Source: Peptoniphilus_A sp050943655
GTDB taxonomy: Bacteria; Bacillota; Clostridia; Tissierellales; Peptoniphilaceae
NCBI RefSeq assembly: GCF_050943655.1
Contig: NZ_JBMNPQ010000019.1
Coordinates: forward strand, 1-24,277
Direction: 5' to 3'
DNA: 24,277 nucleotides
The notes under the pieces were generated by a model. The model was given only the letters and a program-made list of their open reading frames with translations, had not been told where the DNA came from and did no database searches. Of this stretch, positions 1 to 7,833 are shown one piece after another; position 1 is the first letter of the stretch, and each line of letters opens with the position of its first letter. Made by a program: the position numbers and the translations under genes.

Positions 1-16
1 GAAAAAGGTGATAAAA

Positions 17-1003
17 ATGAAGCAAAGAAATAAATTTAGATTATCTTTTGCCCTAATAATTATTTCTGTAGTGATCACTTTATTTTCCATAAGGGACAAT
101 AAAAAATTTGATAAAACTTACTTAGAACTTTCCAGCGAAAATTCAGCGCTTACAAAAAAATTAGAAGACGAAAAATCTAGTGAAAAATCTTTAAAAGAAG
201 AGATAAGTTTAAAAAAATCAAAAATTGAAGGAATTGACAGCGAAATTACAAAGTTCGGAGTAATGACAGATAAAAGAAACAAGATATCTAACATGAAAGA
301 AGAACTTTTAAATACACATATAAAATTACAAGAGAACAATTTTGATTTTTCTTATTCAAATTTTAATGATACAAATAATATTAAACCACTTGATAGTTAT
401 TTCTTCGATGACAACATGACGGAAGAGGACGACAAAGACAATATAATATTTTTGCCAATTGCTCTAAATTCATATATAAATGAAGATTTAAACTATGAGA
501 TTTCTAGAAACAATTTTAGAGTTGTTCAAAATCTAGGTATTCTTGATTATATTGAAAATGGAGATAATTACTTGGTTAAGTCCATTTTATTAAATGACAG
601 CTCCAATTCTGAAGTTTTAAAGAAGAGAAATAACTATTTATTAGAGTTAAATAAATTTTATTTAAGTGCATATGAAAATATCTTTTTTGAAAAAGAAATG
701 ACAAGTAGCTACATTGACAATAGAATGAAAATTCTAAACTCACCTGATTATGATGAGGCTATAGAATTAGAAACAAAAGATATGAATAGAATTAATGCAC
801 TAGATGCTTTTTGTATTGATTTATTAAATTCATCAAGCAATCATCTTAGTGATTTTAGTATTTCTGAGAATGATGGAATAAGACAATTAAAAAGAAAAGA
901 CTTTGTGCTCATGAGTGAAAAAATCAACGACAAAGAGATTAATTTAACTTTTTTCAATAAAAATAACGGCAAAATTTTTGAAATAAATGATAAAATTGAC
1001 TAA
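17..1003 (+). CDS. Membrane-anchored coiled-coil protein of unknown function
   Basis: I do not recognise this 328-residue protein. Residues about 7-24 form one hydrophobic segment after a basic N-terminus (MKQRNKFR), so a signal anchor with the rest outside the cytoplasm is likely. Residues about 35-110 are rich in Lys, Glu, Ser and Leu with heptad-like spacing, as in a coiled coil. The remainder is acidic and rich in Asn and Asp, with no cysteines in the first 250 residues and no catalytic motif I can name. A GTG at 8 is in frame, but AAGGTG at 5-10 is a good ribosome binding site for the ATG at 17, so I chose the ATG. The gene lies 26 bases upstream of the TraB-like gene on the same strand and is probably cotranscribed with it. 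Its promoter would be outside the window. A role at the cell envelope is only inferred from the topology. Confidence 0.7.
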   Translation: MKQRNKFRLSFALIIISVVITLFSIRDNKKFDKTYLELSSENSALTKKLEDEKSSEKSLKEEISLKKSKIEGIDSEITKFGVMTDKRNKISNMKEELLNTHIKLQENNFDFSYSNFNDTNNIKPLDSYFFDDNMTEEDDKDNIIFLPIALNSYINEDLNYEISRNNFRVVQNLGILDYIENGDNYLVKSILLNDSSNSEVLKKRNNYLLELNKFYLSAYENIFFEKEMTSSYIDNRMKILNSPDYDEAIELETKDMNRINALDAFCIDLLNSSSNHLSDFSISENDGIRQLKRKDFVLMSEKINDKEINLTFFNKNNGKIFEINDKID

Positions 1004-1029
1004 ATATCACTGACCGTTTGGGGAGAAAT

Positions 1030-2181
1030 ATGGAAGATAGCTTAATAAGAATTAATTATAATAACAAAGAAATAATATTGATACCAACAGCTCATGTTTC
1101 TGTTGCAAGTGCAGAGCTTGTGAAAGAGACAATTGAGAAAGAAAAACCAGACTCTGTATGTATTGAGCTTGACGAAGGAAGATACGCAAGTTTAAAAAAT
1201 CCAGAAGCATGGAAAAACACCAATATTATCGATGTTATTAAACAAAAAAAAGTTACAATGTTAATTGCGAATTTGATTTTGAGTTCCTACCAAAAAAGAG
1301 TTGCTAAAAAATTAAAGACAAACCCAGGACAAGAGATGGTTCAGGGAATGAAATCTGCTGATGAAGTTGGAGCAGAACTTGTTTTGGCAGATAGAGATAT
1401 TCAAACTACATTTAAAAGAATTTGGAGACACATGGGATTTTTTGAAAAGATAAAACTTACAGTCTCATTAATTTTTGCAGATGACGATGAAGAAGTTTCA
1501 GAAGAGGATTTGTCAGAATTAATTCAAAAAGACAATTTGGAAAATGTAATTGATGATCTTGGCAAGAGCTATCCACAAATTGCCAATACTCTTCTTCACG
1601 AGAGAGATGAATATCTTGCCTATAATATAAAAAATGCACCTGGAGATAAAGTAGTTGCCGTTTTAGGAGCTGCCCATACTCCAGGAGTAAAAAAAGAAAT
1701 CTTTAAAGAACAAGACATAGATGCATTAAATGTAATACCTGAGAAATCTTTTGGGAGCAAATTGCTACCTTGGATTATACCGGTATTAATTGTTGCTCTA
1801 ATAGTCTACTCATTCTACACAAGCATAAACACAGGAATGAATCAGTTGAAGTCATGGGTTATATTTAACTCACTCTTTGCAGCAGGATTTACAATATTAA
1901 GTCTTGGACATCCACTGAGTGTCCTTACAGCACTAGTAGTTGCGCCATTTACATCAGTAAATCCATTACTTGCCTGTGGTTGGTTTGCAGGCCTTGTAGA
2001 GGCTACAGTTAGAAAACCAACTGTGGAAGATGTAAATAATATTCCAGAAGATATTTTTAAATTAAAATCTTGGTTTAAAAATAAATTTTTAAAGGCTCTG
2101 CTCGTTGTAATAATGGCAAATATTGGATCGTCAATTGGAACATTAATTGCCGGAACAAAAATAATTCAAAATTTATTATAA
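1030..2181 (+). CDS. TraB-family (TraB/PrgY/Tiki-like) membrane protein
   Basis: A 383-residue protein of the TraB family (COG1916). This group includes enterococcal PrgY/TraB, which shuts off peptide pheromone, and is distantly related to the Tiki metalloprotease-like fold. Visible family motifs are the N-terminal IPTAHVSVASAEL, then PDSVCIELDEGRYASL, and the mid-protein VLGAAHTPGV; the conserved His and Glu residues are the presumed metal or active-site set. The first 230 residues are soluble. From about residue 240 the protein has several hydrophobic helices (about 243-263, 275-325 and 360-383), giving the membrane C-terminus seen in many prokaryotic members. The physiological substrate is unknown. 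A TTG at 1018 is in frame, but GGGGAG at 1020-1025 positions the ATG at 1030, so the shorter start is preferred. The gene ends just before a bidirectional terminator. Confidence 0.85.
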   Translation: MEDSLIRINYNNKEIILIPTAHVSVASAELVKETIEKEKPDSVCIELDEGRYASLKNPEAWKNTNIIDVIKQKKVTMLIANLILSSYQKRVAKKLKTNPGQEMVQGMKSADEVGAELVLADRDIQTTFKRIWRHMGFFEKIKLTVSLIFADDDEEVSEEDLSELIQKDNLENVIDDLGKSYPQIANTLLHERDEYLAYNIKNAPGDKVVAVLGAAHTPGVKKEIFKEQDIDALNVIPEKSFGSKLLPWIIPVLIVALIVYSFYTSINTGMNQLKSWVIFNSLFAAGFTILSLGHPLSVLTALVVAPFTSVNPLLACGWFAGLVEATVRKPTVEDVNNIPEDIFKLKSWFKNKFLKALLVVIMANIGSSIGTLIAGTKIIQNLL

Positions 2182-2187
2182 AATAAT

Positions 2188-2234
2188 AGAACCTCAGATA
2201 GTCGGTATGCCGATTTATCGAAGGTTCTTTTTTT
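2188..2234. terminator. Bidirectional intrinsic terminator between traB-like and thrE genes
   Basis: AGAACCT at 2188-2194 pairs with AGGTTCT at 2222-2228. A second inner stem (GTCGG/CCGAT, with one G-U pair) sits around a TATG loop, and seven T follow on the plus strand (2228-2234). This is a good rho-independent terminator for the TraB-like gene. On the minus strand the same hairpin contains the last codons and the stop codon (2215-2217) of the small ThrE gene, and the following T-tract is poorer, so termination may be less efficient in that direction. Confidence 0.8.
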
Positions 2235-2664
2235 CTTTAACTAATTGACGAAAGAGTCTAAAGGTTGCTTGTGATGATATAATTCCAAGCGCAAGGCCCG
2301 TTGTTGTTAGGACTGTATTAATAAGAGATGTAGTCATCATGTCGTAGTCAGATTCGATGAAGTAGTACATGATGTAATACATTCCTGCGCCTGGCACAAG
2401 TGGTATTAAACATGGCAGTGAAAAAACTGTTGCAGGTTTTTTAAAATAAATTGCAAGGGTCTCTGAGATGACTCCAATAATTATGGAAGCCAAAAGTCCC
2501 GCTATTAAATAATTGTTTGTATTTATCAAAATATATTTATAAGTAACCCAAATGAGTCCGCTTAGAATTGAAACTGTGCCCCTGACATTTTTTGGAAGTT
2601 TAAAATATATTGTAAATCCAAATGTGCCAAAGCAAGCGACAAAAAATTCAAGAAAATAATTCAT
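2215..2664 (-). CDS. Small subunit of a split ThrE-type exporter (ThrE_2/YjjB-like, DUF3815)
   Basis: A 149-residue integral membrane protein with about four to five hydrophobic helices covering nearly the whole chain and a short basic C-terminus (RQLVKEKKNLR). The LIPLVPGAGMYY stretch near residue 90 is typical of the ThrE_2/YjjB family. The single-chain ThrE of corynebacteria exports threonine and serine. In many bacteria it is split into a large DUF1212 protein and this small partner, and YjjP-YjjB of enteric bacteria forms a succinate exporter. The substrate here cannot be told from sequence. Its ATG overlaps the TGA of the upstream large subunit by four bases, so the two are translationally coupled and probably made in equal amounts. 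The 3' end lies inside the shared terminator hairpin. Confidence 0.85.
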   Translation of the reverse strand: MNYFLEFFVACFGTFGFTIYFKLPKNVRGTVSILSGLIWVTYKYILINTNNYLIAGLLASIIIGVISETLAIYFKKPATVFSLPCLIPLVPGAGMYYIMYYFIESDYDMMTTSLINTVLTTTGLALGIISSQATFRLFRQLVKEKKNLR

Positions 2665-3440
2665 AACAAATACCCCATAATTTTAAGGCCAAGTCCGACG
2701 CCAAAAGCAATGGCAAGGGCAATGAAAAAAGCTTTAATCATTGTGATGGCGCCAGTAATAAATTCGCCACTCATAATATCACGAACAGAGTTTGTAATGG
2801 CAACACCAGGTACAAGAAGCATTATATCTCCGATTATAATAAGGTCAGTGTTCTCTCCGATATTTAGCTTTACAGATATAATTGCTAAGACTGAGATGAT
2901 GAATGCGGCAATAATATTGTTCATAAAAAAAGAAAGTTTATATTTGCTAATTTGCGAAAGAATAATGCTAATTAAAAATCCAATTATCATGCTCGGCAAA
3001 AAGTCTCTAAAATTTCCACCAAAAAGTATTGTGAAAAATGGAGCTGCAATACCTGCACCAATGTGTAGGTTAATAGGATTTTCATCTTCGTTATCTATCT
3101 CGTTTAATATGTCATAGGATTCTATAATTGAAAAGTCTTTTGCTACGAAGTGCCTCGAGAAGGAGTTTACTTTGTCGATCTTATTCATGTTCGTATCTGA
3201 AATAGTAATCTTTCTAAAATTACTTATTGTTTCACCGTCATATTCAATTGTTAAGAAAATTGCTGAAGGCAGTGCATAGGCTGAGACTCTAGAGATGTTA
3301 GAAACAGATCTGCACATTCTCTCGACAGTATCTTCAGCACGATAACTCTCAGCACCGTTTTGAATTAATAAAGCGCCCGCATATAAAGAAAGATTCATAA
3401 GATCTTGTGCTTCGCGCAAATCATTAATAACTTTCGCCAT
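2661..3440 (-). CDS. Large subunit of a split ThrE-type exporter (DUF1212/YjjP-like)
   Basis: A 259-residue protein with a soluble N-terminal half and a membrane C-terminal half of about five helices. The N-terminal QNGAESYRAEDTVERMC (about 27-43) matches the conserved Gly-Ala-Glu-(S/T)-Tyr-Arg motif of the DUF1212/ThrE large subunit. The family exports small molecules across the inner membrane: threonine/serine for ThrE and dicarboxylates for YjjP. It starts with ATG behind a GGTG site and is the first gene of a two-gene operon with the small subunit. A strong promoter lies immediately upstream (3456-3484), predicting an untranslated leader of only about 9 bases. Family assignment is firm; the substrate is open. 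Confidence 0.88.
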   Translation of the reverse strand: MAKVINDLREAQDLMNLSLYAGALLIQNGAESYRAEDTVERMCRSVSNISRVSAYALPSAIFLTIEYDGETISNFRKITISDTNMNKIDKVNSFSRHFVAKDFSIIESYDILNEIDNEDENPINLHIGAGIAAPFFTILFGGNFRDFLPSMIIGFLISIILSQISKYKLSFFMNNIIAAFIISVLAIISVKLNIGENTDLIIIGDIMLLVPGVAITNSVRDIMSGEFITGAITMIKAFFIALAIAFGVGLGLKIMGYLL

Positions 3441-3455
3441 ATTATCACCAACTAA

Positions 3456-3484
3456 ATTATACTATTTAAAATATTGAATCTCAA
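3456..3484 (-). promoter_or_regulatory. Sigma-A-type promoter for the thrE pair
   Basis: On the minus strand, TTGAGA (3484-3479) is followed by a 17-base spacer and a perfect TATAAT (3461-3456). The predicted transcription start is near 3449, so the ribosome binding site GGTG lies at the very 5' end of the message. It is divergent from the der promoter about 80 bases away. Confidence 0.75.
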
Positions 3485-3562
3485 TTAAAAAAGCTCAGGT
3501 TAATGGCAGAATTTAAAAACTTAAAACATTTTCAAAATTATGACAAAAAGCACAATAGTAAA

Positions 3563-3591
3563 TTGAATATAGAAATTTCATTTGTTATAAT
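3563..3591 (+). promoter_or_regulatory. Sigma-A-type promoter for der-plsY-gpsA
   Basis: TTGAAT (3563-3568), a 17-base spacer and TATAAT (3586-3591) predict a start near 3598. The leader is about 15 bases and contains GGGGTG at 3602-3607. Apart from this promoter and the divergent one, the 172-base interval 3441-3612 shows no operator palindrome or riboswitch that I can recognise. Confidence 0.75.
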
Positions 3592-3612
3592 AATTAAGAT
3601 AGGGGTGATTAT

Positions 3613-4932
3613 ATGGAAATGCCCATAGTTTCAATTATAGGAAGACCTAATGTTGGTAAATCCACTTTATTTAATAAAATTGTTGGTAAAAAAATTTCAA
3701 TAACTGAAGACACACCTGGTGTTACTAGAGACAGAATATACCAAGAAGCATCTTGGCTTAATTATAAATTTTTGCTGGTGGACACTGGTGGATTAGATTT
3801 AAAAGATGAAGATATATTTATGTCAAGCATAAAGGCGCAAATAGATATTGCTTTAGAAACTTCAGACGTTGTAATTTTTGTCGTAGATGGTGCTGAGGGA
3901 GTAAATCCCACTGATAGAGAGATATCAAATTTTTTGAGAAGAACTAAAACAAAAGTAGTTCTTGCTGTAAATAAATTTGATTCAAAAATGACTAAGGATA
4001 ATATTTATGATTTTTATGAGCTTGGTCTTGGAGAGCCTGTTGGCATAAGTGCAGAGCAGGGAATTGGCGTTGGTGATTTATTAGACATCGTTGTAGAAGA
4101 TTTAACTCCAGTAGATGAACTTGTAGATGATGATAAAATTAGAGTTACTCTAATGGGTAAACCAAATGTTGGAAAATCTTCTTTGTTAAACTATTTAACT
4201 GGAGAAAAAAGAGCAATCGTTACTGATATTCCAGGAACTACTAGAGACTCAATTGACTCTGTTGTTAAATACAAGGACAACGAATATATTTTTGTCGATA
4301 CAGCTGGTCTTAGAAAAAAGAAAAAGATTGAAGCAGGTGTCGAAAGATATTCTGTCATAAGGACACTTACGGCAATAGAGAGATCAAATATTTGTGTTCT
4401 AATGATAGATGCAACTGTTGGAGTTACAGAACAGGATTCTAAAATTGCAGGTTTTGCCCATGAAAATAATAAGGCAATAATAATTGCAGTAAACAAATGG
4501 GACGCAATAGAAAAAGAAACAAAAACCATGAAGCAATTTGAAAATCAAATTAGAACAGAGCTTGGATTTTTATTCTATGCGCCAATTATTTTTATATCTG
4601 CAAAAACTGGTCAAAGAGTAAATGACTTCTTGGATCTTATTGAAGTAGTAAATAACAATTATAACCACAGAATTCAAACGGGAGTATTAAACGATATATT
4701 AAATAGAGCAGTTCTTGCAAATCAACCTCCGTCTGATAAAGGTAGAAGAGGAAAGCTTTATTATGGAACTCAGGTTAGCGTCAGACCACCGAGATTTTCT
4801 CTATTTGTCAATGACAAGGAGCTATTCCACTTTTCATATGTGAGATATTTGGAAAATCAAATTAGAACTACTTTCTCTTTTGATGGAACCCCAATTATAT
4901 TAGATCTTAAAAATCGCGGAGCAAAACAATGA
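3613..4932 (+). CDS. der: Ribosome biogenesis GTPase Der (EngA)
   Basis: Der is an essential tandem GTPase that acts in assembly of the 50S ribosomal subunit. At 439 residues it has the usual length. Domain 1 has the P-loop GRPNVGKS (10-17), G3 DTGG (57-60) and NKFD (120-123). Domain 2 has GKPNVGKS (182-189), DTAG (229-232) and NKWD (294-297). The basic RKKKKIEAGVERYSV segment follows G3, and a C-terminal KH-like domain runs from about 350 to the end. All nucleotide-binding motifs look intact in both domains. The ATG is preceded by GGGGTG; a second in-frame ATG two codons later is less well placed. It is the first gene of an operon with plsY, which it overlaps by four bases (ATGA). Confidence 0.98.
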   Translation: MEMPIVSIIGRPNVGKSTLFNKIVGKKISITEDTPGVTRDRIYQEASWLNYKFLLVDTGGLDLKDEDIFMSSIKAQIDIALETSDVVIFVVDGAEGVNPTDREISNFLRRTKTKVVLAVNKFDSKMTKDNIYDFYELGLGEPVGISAEQGIGVGDLLDIVVEDLTPVDELVDDDKIRVTLMGKPNVGKSSLLNYLTGEKRAIVTDIPGTTRDSIDSVVKYKDNEYIFVDTAGLRKKKKIEAGVERYSVIRTLTAIERSNICVLMIDATVGVTEQDSKIAGFAHENNKAIIIAVNKWDAIEKETKTMKQFENQIRTELGFLFYAPIIFISAKTGQRVNDFLDLIEVVNNNYNHRIQTGVLNDILNRAVLANQPPSDKGRRGKLYYGTQVSVRPPRFSLFVNDKELFHFSYVRYLENQIRTTFSFDGTPIILDLKNRGAKQ

Positions 4933-5519
4933 CATACCTAGTCGTATTTATTATTTCTTATCTAGTAGGAAGTATTTCAGGTTCATATATAATCGGCAAT
5001 TTGTTTTTAAAAAAAGATATCAGAAAATATGGATCAGGAAATGCGGGCACTACTAATGCAATGCGCGTTTTGGGCAAAAAAGCTGGAGTAACTACTTTTT
5101 TAATTGACTTTTTTAAAGGAATGTTAGTAGTTTTTATAGTAAAAAAACTATTTGGCGAAGAATATATTCCTCTTGGAATATTGGCCGCAGTTTTGGGTCA
5201 TGATTTTCCTTTTTATATGAAATTTAAGGGCGGAAAGGGAGTAGCAACTACCCTTGGTGCCCTTGCGTTTTTTAATTTTAAACTCACATTTATTTGTTAC
5301 TTATCATGGCTTATTTTGACAATTGTTACAAAGATGGTTTCTGTTGGATCTATTGCTTTTTATATTTCAATAATCATAATTTATAGCATTTATTCTGGCC
5401 TTAGTGGCGTAAACTTAATAATAATTATATTAATAGCACTACTTGGAATATATAGACATAAGGCAAATATAAAAAGAATAATTAACGGAAATGAAAATAA
5501 AATCGGAGGCAGAAAATGA
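4929..5519 (+). CDS. plsY: Glycerol-3-phosphate acyltransferase PlsY
   Basis: An integral membrane acyltransferase that moves the acyl group from acyl-phosphate to position 1 of glycerol-3-phosphate, giving lysophosphatidic acid in the first step of phospholipid synthesis. The 196-residue chain has about five to six hydrophobic helices. The three conserved cytoplasmic motifs are present: SGNAGTTN (36-43), GGKGVAT (101-107, with the phosphate-binding glycines) and RHKANIKR (176-183). GGAG lies upstream of the ATG inside the end of der. It overlaps gpsA by four bases, placing the enzyme directly upstream of the one that makes its glycerol-3-phosphate substrate. The acyl-phosphate synthase gene plsX is not in the window. 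Confidence 0.96.
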   Translation: MTYLVVFIISYLVGSISGSYIIGNLFLKKDIRKYGSGNAGTTNAMRVLGKKAGVTTFLIDFFKGMLVVFIVKKLFGEEYIPLGILAAVLGHDFPFYMKFKGGKGVATTLGALAFFNFKLTFICYLSWLILTIVTKMVSVGSIAFYISIIIIYSIYSGLSGVNLIIIILIALLGIYRHKANIKRIINGNENKIGGRK

Positions 5520-6523
5520 ATATTACTGTTGCAGGTGGAGGTAGCTGGGGAACGGCAATAGCTAGACTTCTTCATAACAAGGGACATAATCTTAAATTTT
5601 ATATAAGAGAAGAAGAGACTATTTATAACATTAAAAACTTCAAAGAAAACAAAGAGTTTTTGCCTGGAGCATTTTTTAATGGAGATGTTTACTTAACTAC
5701 AGATATTAACGAAACCTTAGATGATTGTGAAATTTTTGTACTAGGTGTTCCAACATCTGCTTGTAGAGAAGTTCTTACAAAAATAAAAGACAAGGTAAAT
5801 AAAGATACAATTATTGTCAATTTGTCGAAGGGAATTGAGCAACACACACATATGCGTATTTCGGAAATAGCAAATGAACTTTTGCCAAATAATTCCTTTG
5901 TAGCTCTATCTGGACCATCTCATGCAGAAGAGGTCGGAAAAGATATTCCAACAACTGTTGTAGCTGCATCTAAGGACGATAAAGCAGCTAAAATAGTACA
6001 GGAAGAATTTACAACTCCAGTTTTTAGAATCTATACGAATAGCGACCTTGTTGGAGTTGAAATGGGTGGAGCACTAAAGAATATTATTGCTCTTGCTGCA
6101 GGGATGAATGATGGTCTTGAATTTGGAGACAACACTAAAGCGGCGCTTATGACTCGTGGAATTTATGAAATGAGTAAACTCGGCATGGCAATGGGAGCAA
6201 ACCCACACACATTTAATGGATTATCTGGAATTGGTGATTTAATCGTTACATGCACTAGCATGCACTCAAGGAATAGAAGAGCTGGAATTCTGCTTGGCGA
6301 AGGCAAATCTATGCAAGAGGCTTGTGATACAGTAGGTCAAGTTGTCGAAGGAATTAAGACTGTAACGGCTGCTTATGAACTTGCAAAAGAAAAAGACATT
6401 GAGATGCCAATTACAAATATGATTTATAGAGTATTATACGATAATTACGATCCCATGCAAGCAGTAGAAGATTTAATGACTAGAAAAAGCAAAGACGAAA
6501 TTGAACAAATTTTTTACGAATAA
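5516..6523 (+). CDS. gpsA: Glycerol-3-phosphate dehydrogenase [NAD(P)+]
   Basis: Cytoplasmic GpsA reduces dihydroxyacetone phosphate to sn-glycerol-3-phosphate, the backbone for PlsY. At 335 residues it is of normal length. The Rossmann motif GGGSWGT (7-13) opens the protein. LSGPSHAEEV near 140, the catalytic-lysine segment GGALKNIIALAAG near 190, and GIGDLIVTCTS near 240 are all characteristic. The ATG is preceded by a perfect GGAGG within the end of plsY, and the genes overlap by four bases. It closes the der-plsY-gpsA unit. No clear terminator follows, so some read-through into the next operon is possible. Confidence 0.97.
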   Translation: MNITVAGGGSWGTAIARLLHNKGHNLKFYIREEETIYNIKNFKENKEFLPGAFFNGDVYLTTDINETLDDCEIFVLGVPTSACREVLTKIKDKVNKDTIIVNLSKGIEQHTHMRISEIANELLPNNSFVALSGPSHAEEVGKDIPTTVVAASKDDKAAKIVQEEFTTPVFRIYTNSDLVGVEMGGALKNIIALAAGMNDGLEFGDNTKAALMTRGIYEMSKLGMAMGANPHTFNGLSGIGDLIVTCTSMHSRNRRAGILLGEGKSMQEACDTVGQVVEGIKTVTAAYELAKEKDIEMPITNMIYRVLYDNYDPMQAVEDLMTRKSKDEIEQIFYE

Positions 6524-6544
6524 TATAAAATAAGTCTTACTTTA

Positions 6545-6553
6545 TGATATAAT
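6545..6553 (+). promoter_or_regulatory. Extended -10 promoter for the HlyD-like/yggS/sepF operon
   Basis: TGATATAAT is a perfect extended -10 element (TGn followed by TATAAT at 6548-6553). No convincing -35 lies 16-18 bases upstream, as is common for extended -10 promoters. The predicted start is near 6560, giving a leader of about 14 bases with AGGTGG at 6564-6569. Confidence 0.6.
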
Positions 6554-6573
6554 AATAGCGATTAGGTGGTATT

Positions 6574-7824
6574 TTGAACACAAAATCCAAAAAGAAAAAT
6601 AAATATTTTTACAGAAGGATATTTGCTTTAATTTTTCTTTTACTAGTTATCTTTTTTATAATTAAATTTATAAGGGGAAGAACTTTTAGTGACTATAAAA
6701 CAGTTTTTCCAACACTGACAACTTATGAAGATGACTTTAAAACAAAGATTTTTAATATTTATAATGAAAAGGTGTATTACTCCGAAGGTGATGGGGTAGC
6801 AGTCTTTAATGCAAGTGAGGGACAAAAAGTTCCTGTAGGATATGAAGTTTGTTACTTAAATTTAATGGAAGATGTTTCATCTTATAAAGATCAACTTTCT
6901 AAAATTAAAGCTGCTATTGACCTTAAAAATGGCATAGAACCAGAAGATAATACAAGTGATTTTAAAATTAATAAGGGAATTCAAGAAATAATAAGAGATA
7001 AGAATTATGCGAGCATCTATAATGATATAGACTCTTTAAATCTTGAAAATAAGGTGACATATAGTGCCTCAGAACTAAAAGAATATATGGACTTAAGTGA
7101 GGCCGAGCTTAAAGAAAAGCAAAACGAATTAGAAAATATTATAGAAAAATATAATGTTTCATACAAAGCTGAATTTTCAGGAATTGTCTCTTATAAAATT
7201 GATGGAGCTGAAAAGAAATTCGATATAAAAAAATTGGATAAAATTGATTACAATTATTTAAAACAAGATTTCGGATTTTCAAGATCAGAGATGAATTCTC
7301 AAGTAAAAAAAGATGAAGCGCTTTTCAAAATAATTGATAACTTTGATTGGAAACTTGCAGCGACTGTAGACAATATATCAAAGATTAAAAATTATAATAT
7401 TGGCGATACAGTTAGAATTGAACTTGATGATTCCAAAACAATTTATGGAACAATCGAGAAGATAAATAAGACAGGCAATAGGGCAGTTATCATTGTAGAT
7501 TTAGATAGATACATTGAAGATATGTACTCTAGTAGAGTTCATGAAGGAAAAATTGTCCTAGAGAGGACAAAAGTTTATGAAATTCCTAAATCTACTCTAA
7601 CAGAAAGAGATAAGGTAACTGGAGTTTTTGTTCAAGAAATTAAAGGTCTTGTAAGGTTTGTGCCCGTAGAGATTGTAAGCGAAAAGCCTGAATCAATATT
7701 TATTAATAGAGGAAATAAACAATCTATAATTCAGATTGGTGAAAAAACATATAAGACAGTTACAGTAAATGATGCTGTAGTAATAAATCCAAGAACTGTT
7801 GATGAATCAAGGATTTTAAATTGA
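6574..7824 (+). CDS. HlyD-like membrane-fusion/adaptor family protein
   Basis: A 416-residue protein starting with a lysine-rich N-terminus and one membrane helix at about 13-31. A beta-rich segment with GQKVPVGYEVCYLN follows, then a helical hairpin-like stretch (about 105-195) with coiled-coil character. A second beta-rich half contains the FSGIVSYKIDGAE segment, resembling a split lipoyl/beta-barrel arrangement of HlyD-type adaptors. Clostridial genomes often carry such a gene just before yggS-sepF. No ABC or RND transporter gene is adjacent, so it may act in the envelope or division cluster instead of as a classical exporter subunit; that is an inference. The start is TTG, fixed by AGGTGG at 6564-6569, with no ATG nearby. 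The family call is moderate because HlyD similarity is weak by eye. Confidence 0.65.
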   Translation: MNTKSKKKNKYFYRRIFALIFLLLVIFFIIKFIRGRTFSDYKTVFPTLTTYEDDFKTKIFNIYNEKVYYSEGDGVAVFNASEGQKVPVGYEVCYLNLMEDVSSYKDQLSKIKAAIDLKNGIEPEDNTSDFKINKGIQEIIRDKNYASIYNDIDSLNLENKVTYSASELKEYMDLSEAELKEKQNELENIIEKYNVSYKAEFSGIVSYKIDGAEKKFDIKKLDKIDYNYLKQDFGFSRSEMNSQVKKDEALFKIIDNFDWKLAATVDNISKIKNYNIGDTVRIELDDSKTIYGTIEKINKTGNRAVIIVDLDRYIEDMYSSRVHEGKIVLERTKVYEIPKSTLTERDKVTGVFVQEIKGLVRFVPVEIVSEKPESIFINRGNKQSIIQIGEKTYKTVTVNDAVVINPRTVDESRILN

Positions 7825-7833
7825 GGTGATCAC

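Noticed and set aside
2710..3117. A 135-codon plus-strand open frame opposite the large ThrE gene
   Set aside because: It lies entirely antisense to a gene with clear family motifs, has no ribosome binding site, and its translation shows no recognisable domain.
3485..3562. Spacer between the divergent thrE and der promoters, examined for operators or a small RNA
   Set aside because: No palindrome, T-box, riboswitch-like structure or start codon with a ribosome binding site was visible; it appears to be plain AT-rich spacer.
4191..4529. A 112-codon minus-strand open frame inside der
   Set aside because: Antisense shadow of the second GTPase domain; composition mirrors the AT-rich coding strand and there is no promoter or ribosome binding site.
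6524..6547. An imperfect inverted repeat after gpsA (ATAAAATAAG ... CTTACTTTAT)
   Set aside because: It has a one-base loop, one mismatch and nearly all A-T pairs, and is not followed by a T-run, so it does not support a terminator or operator call.
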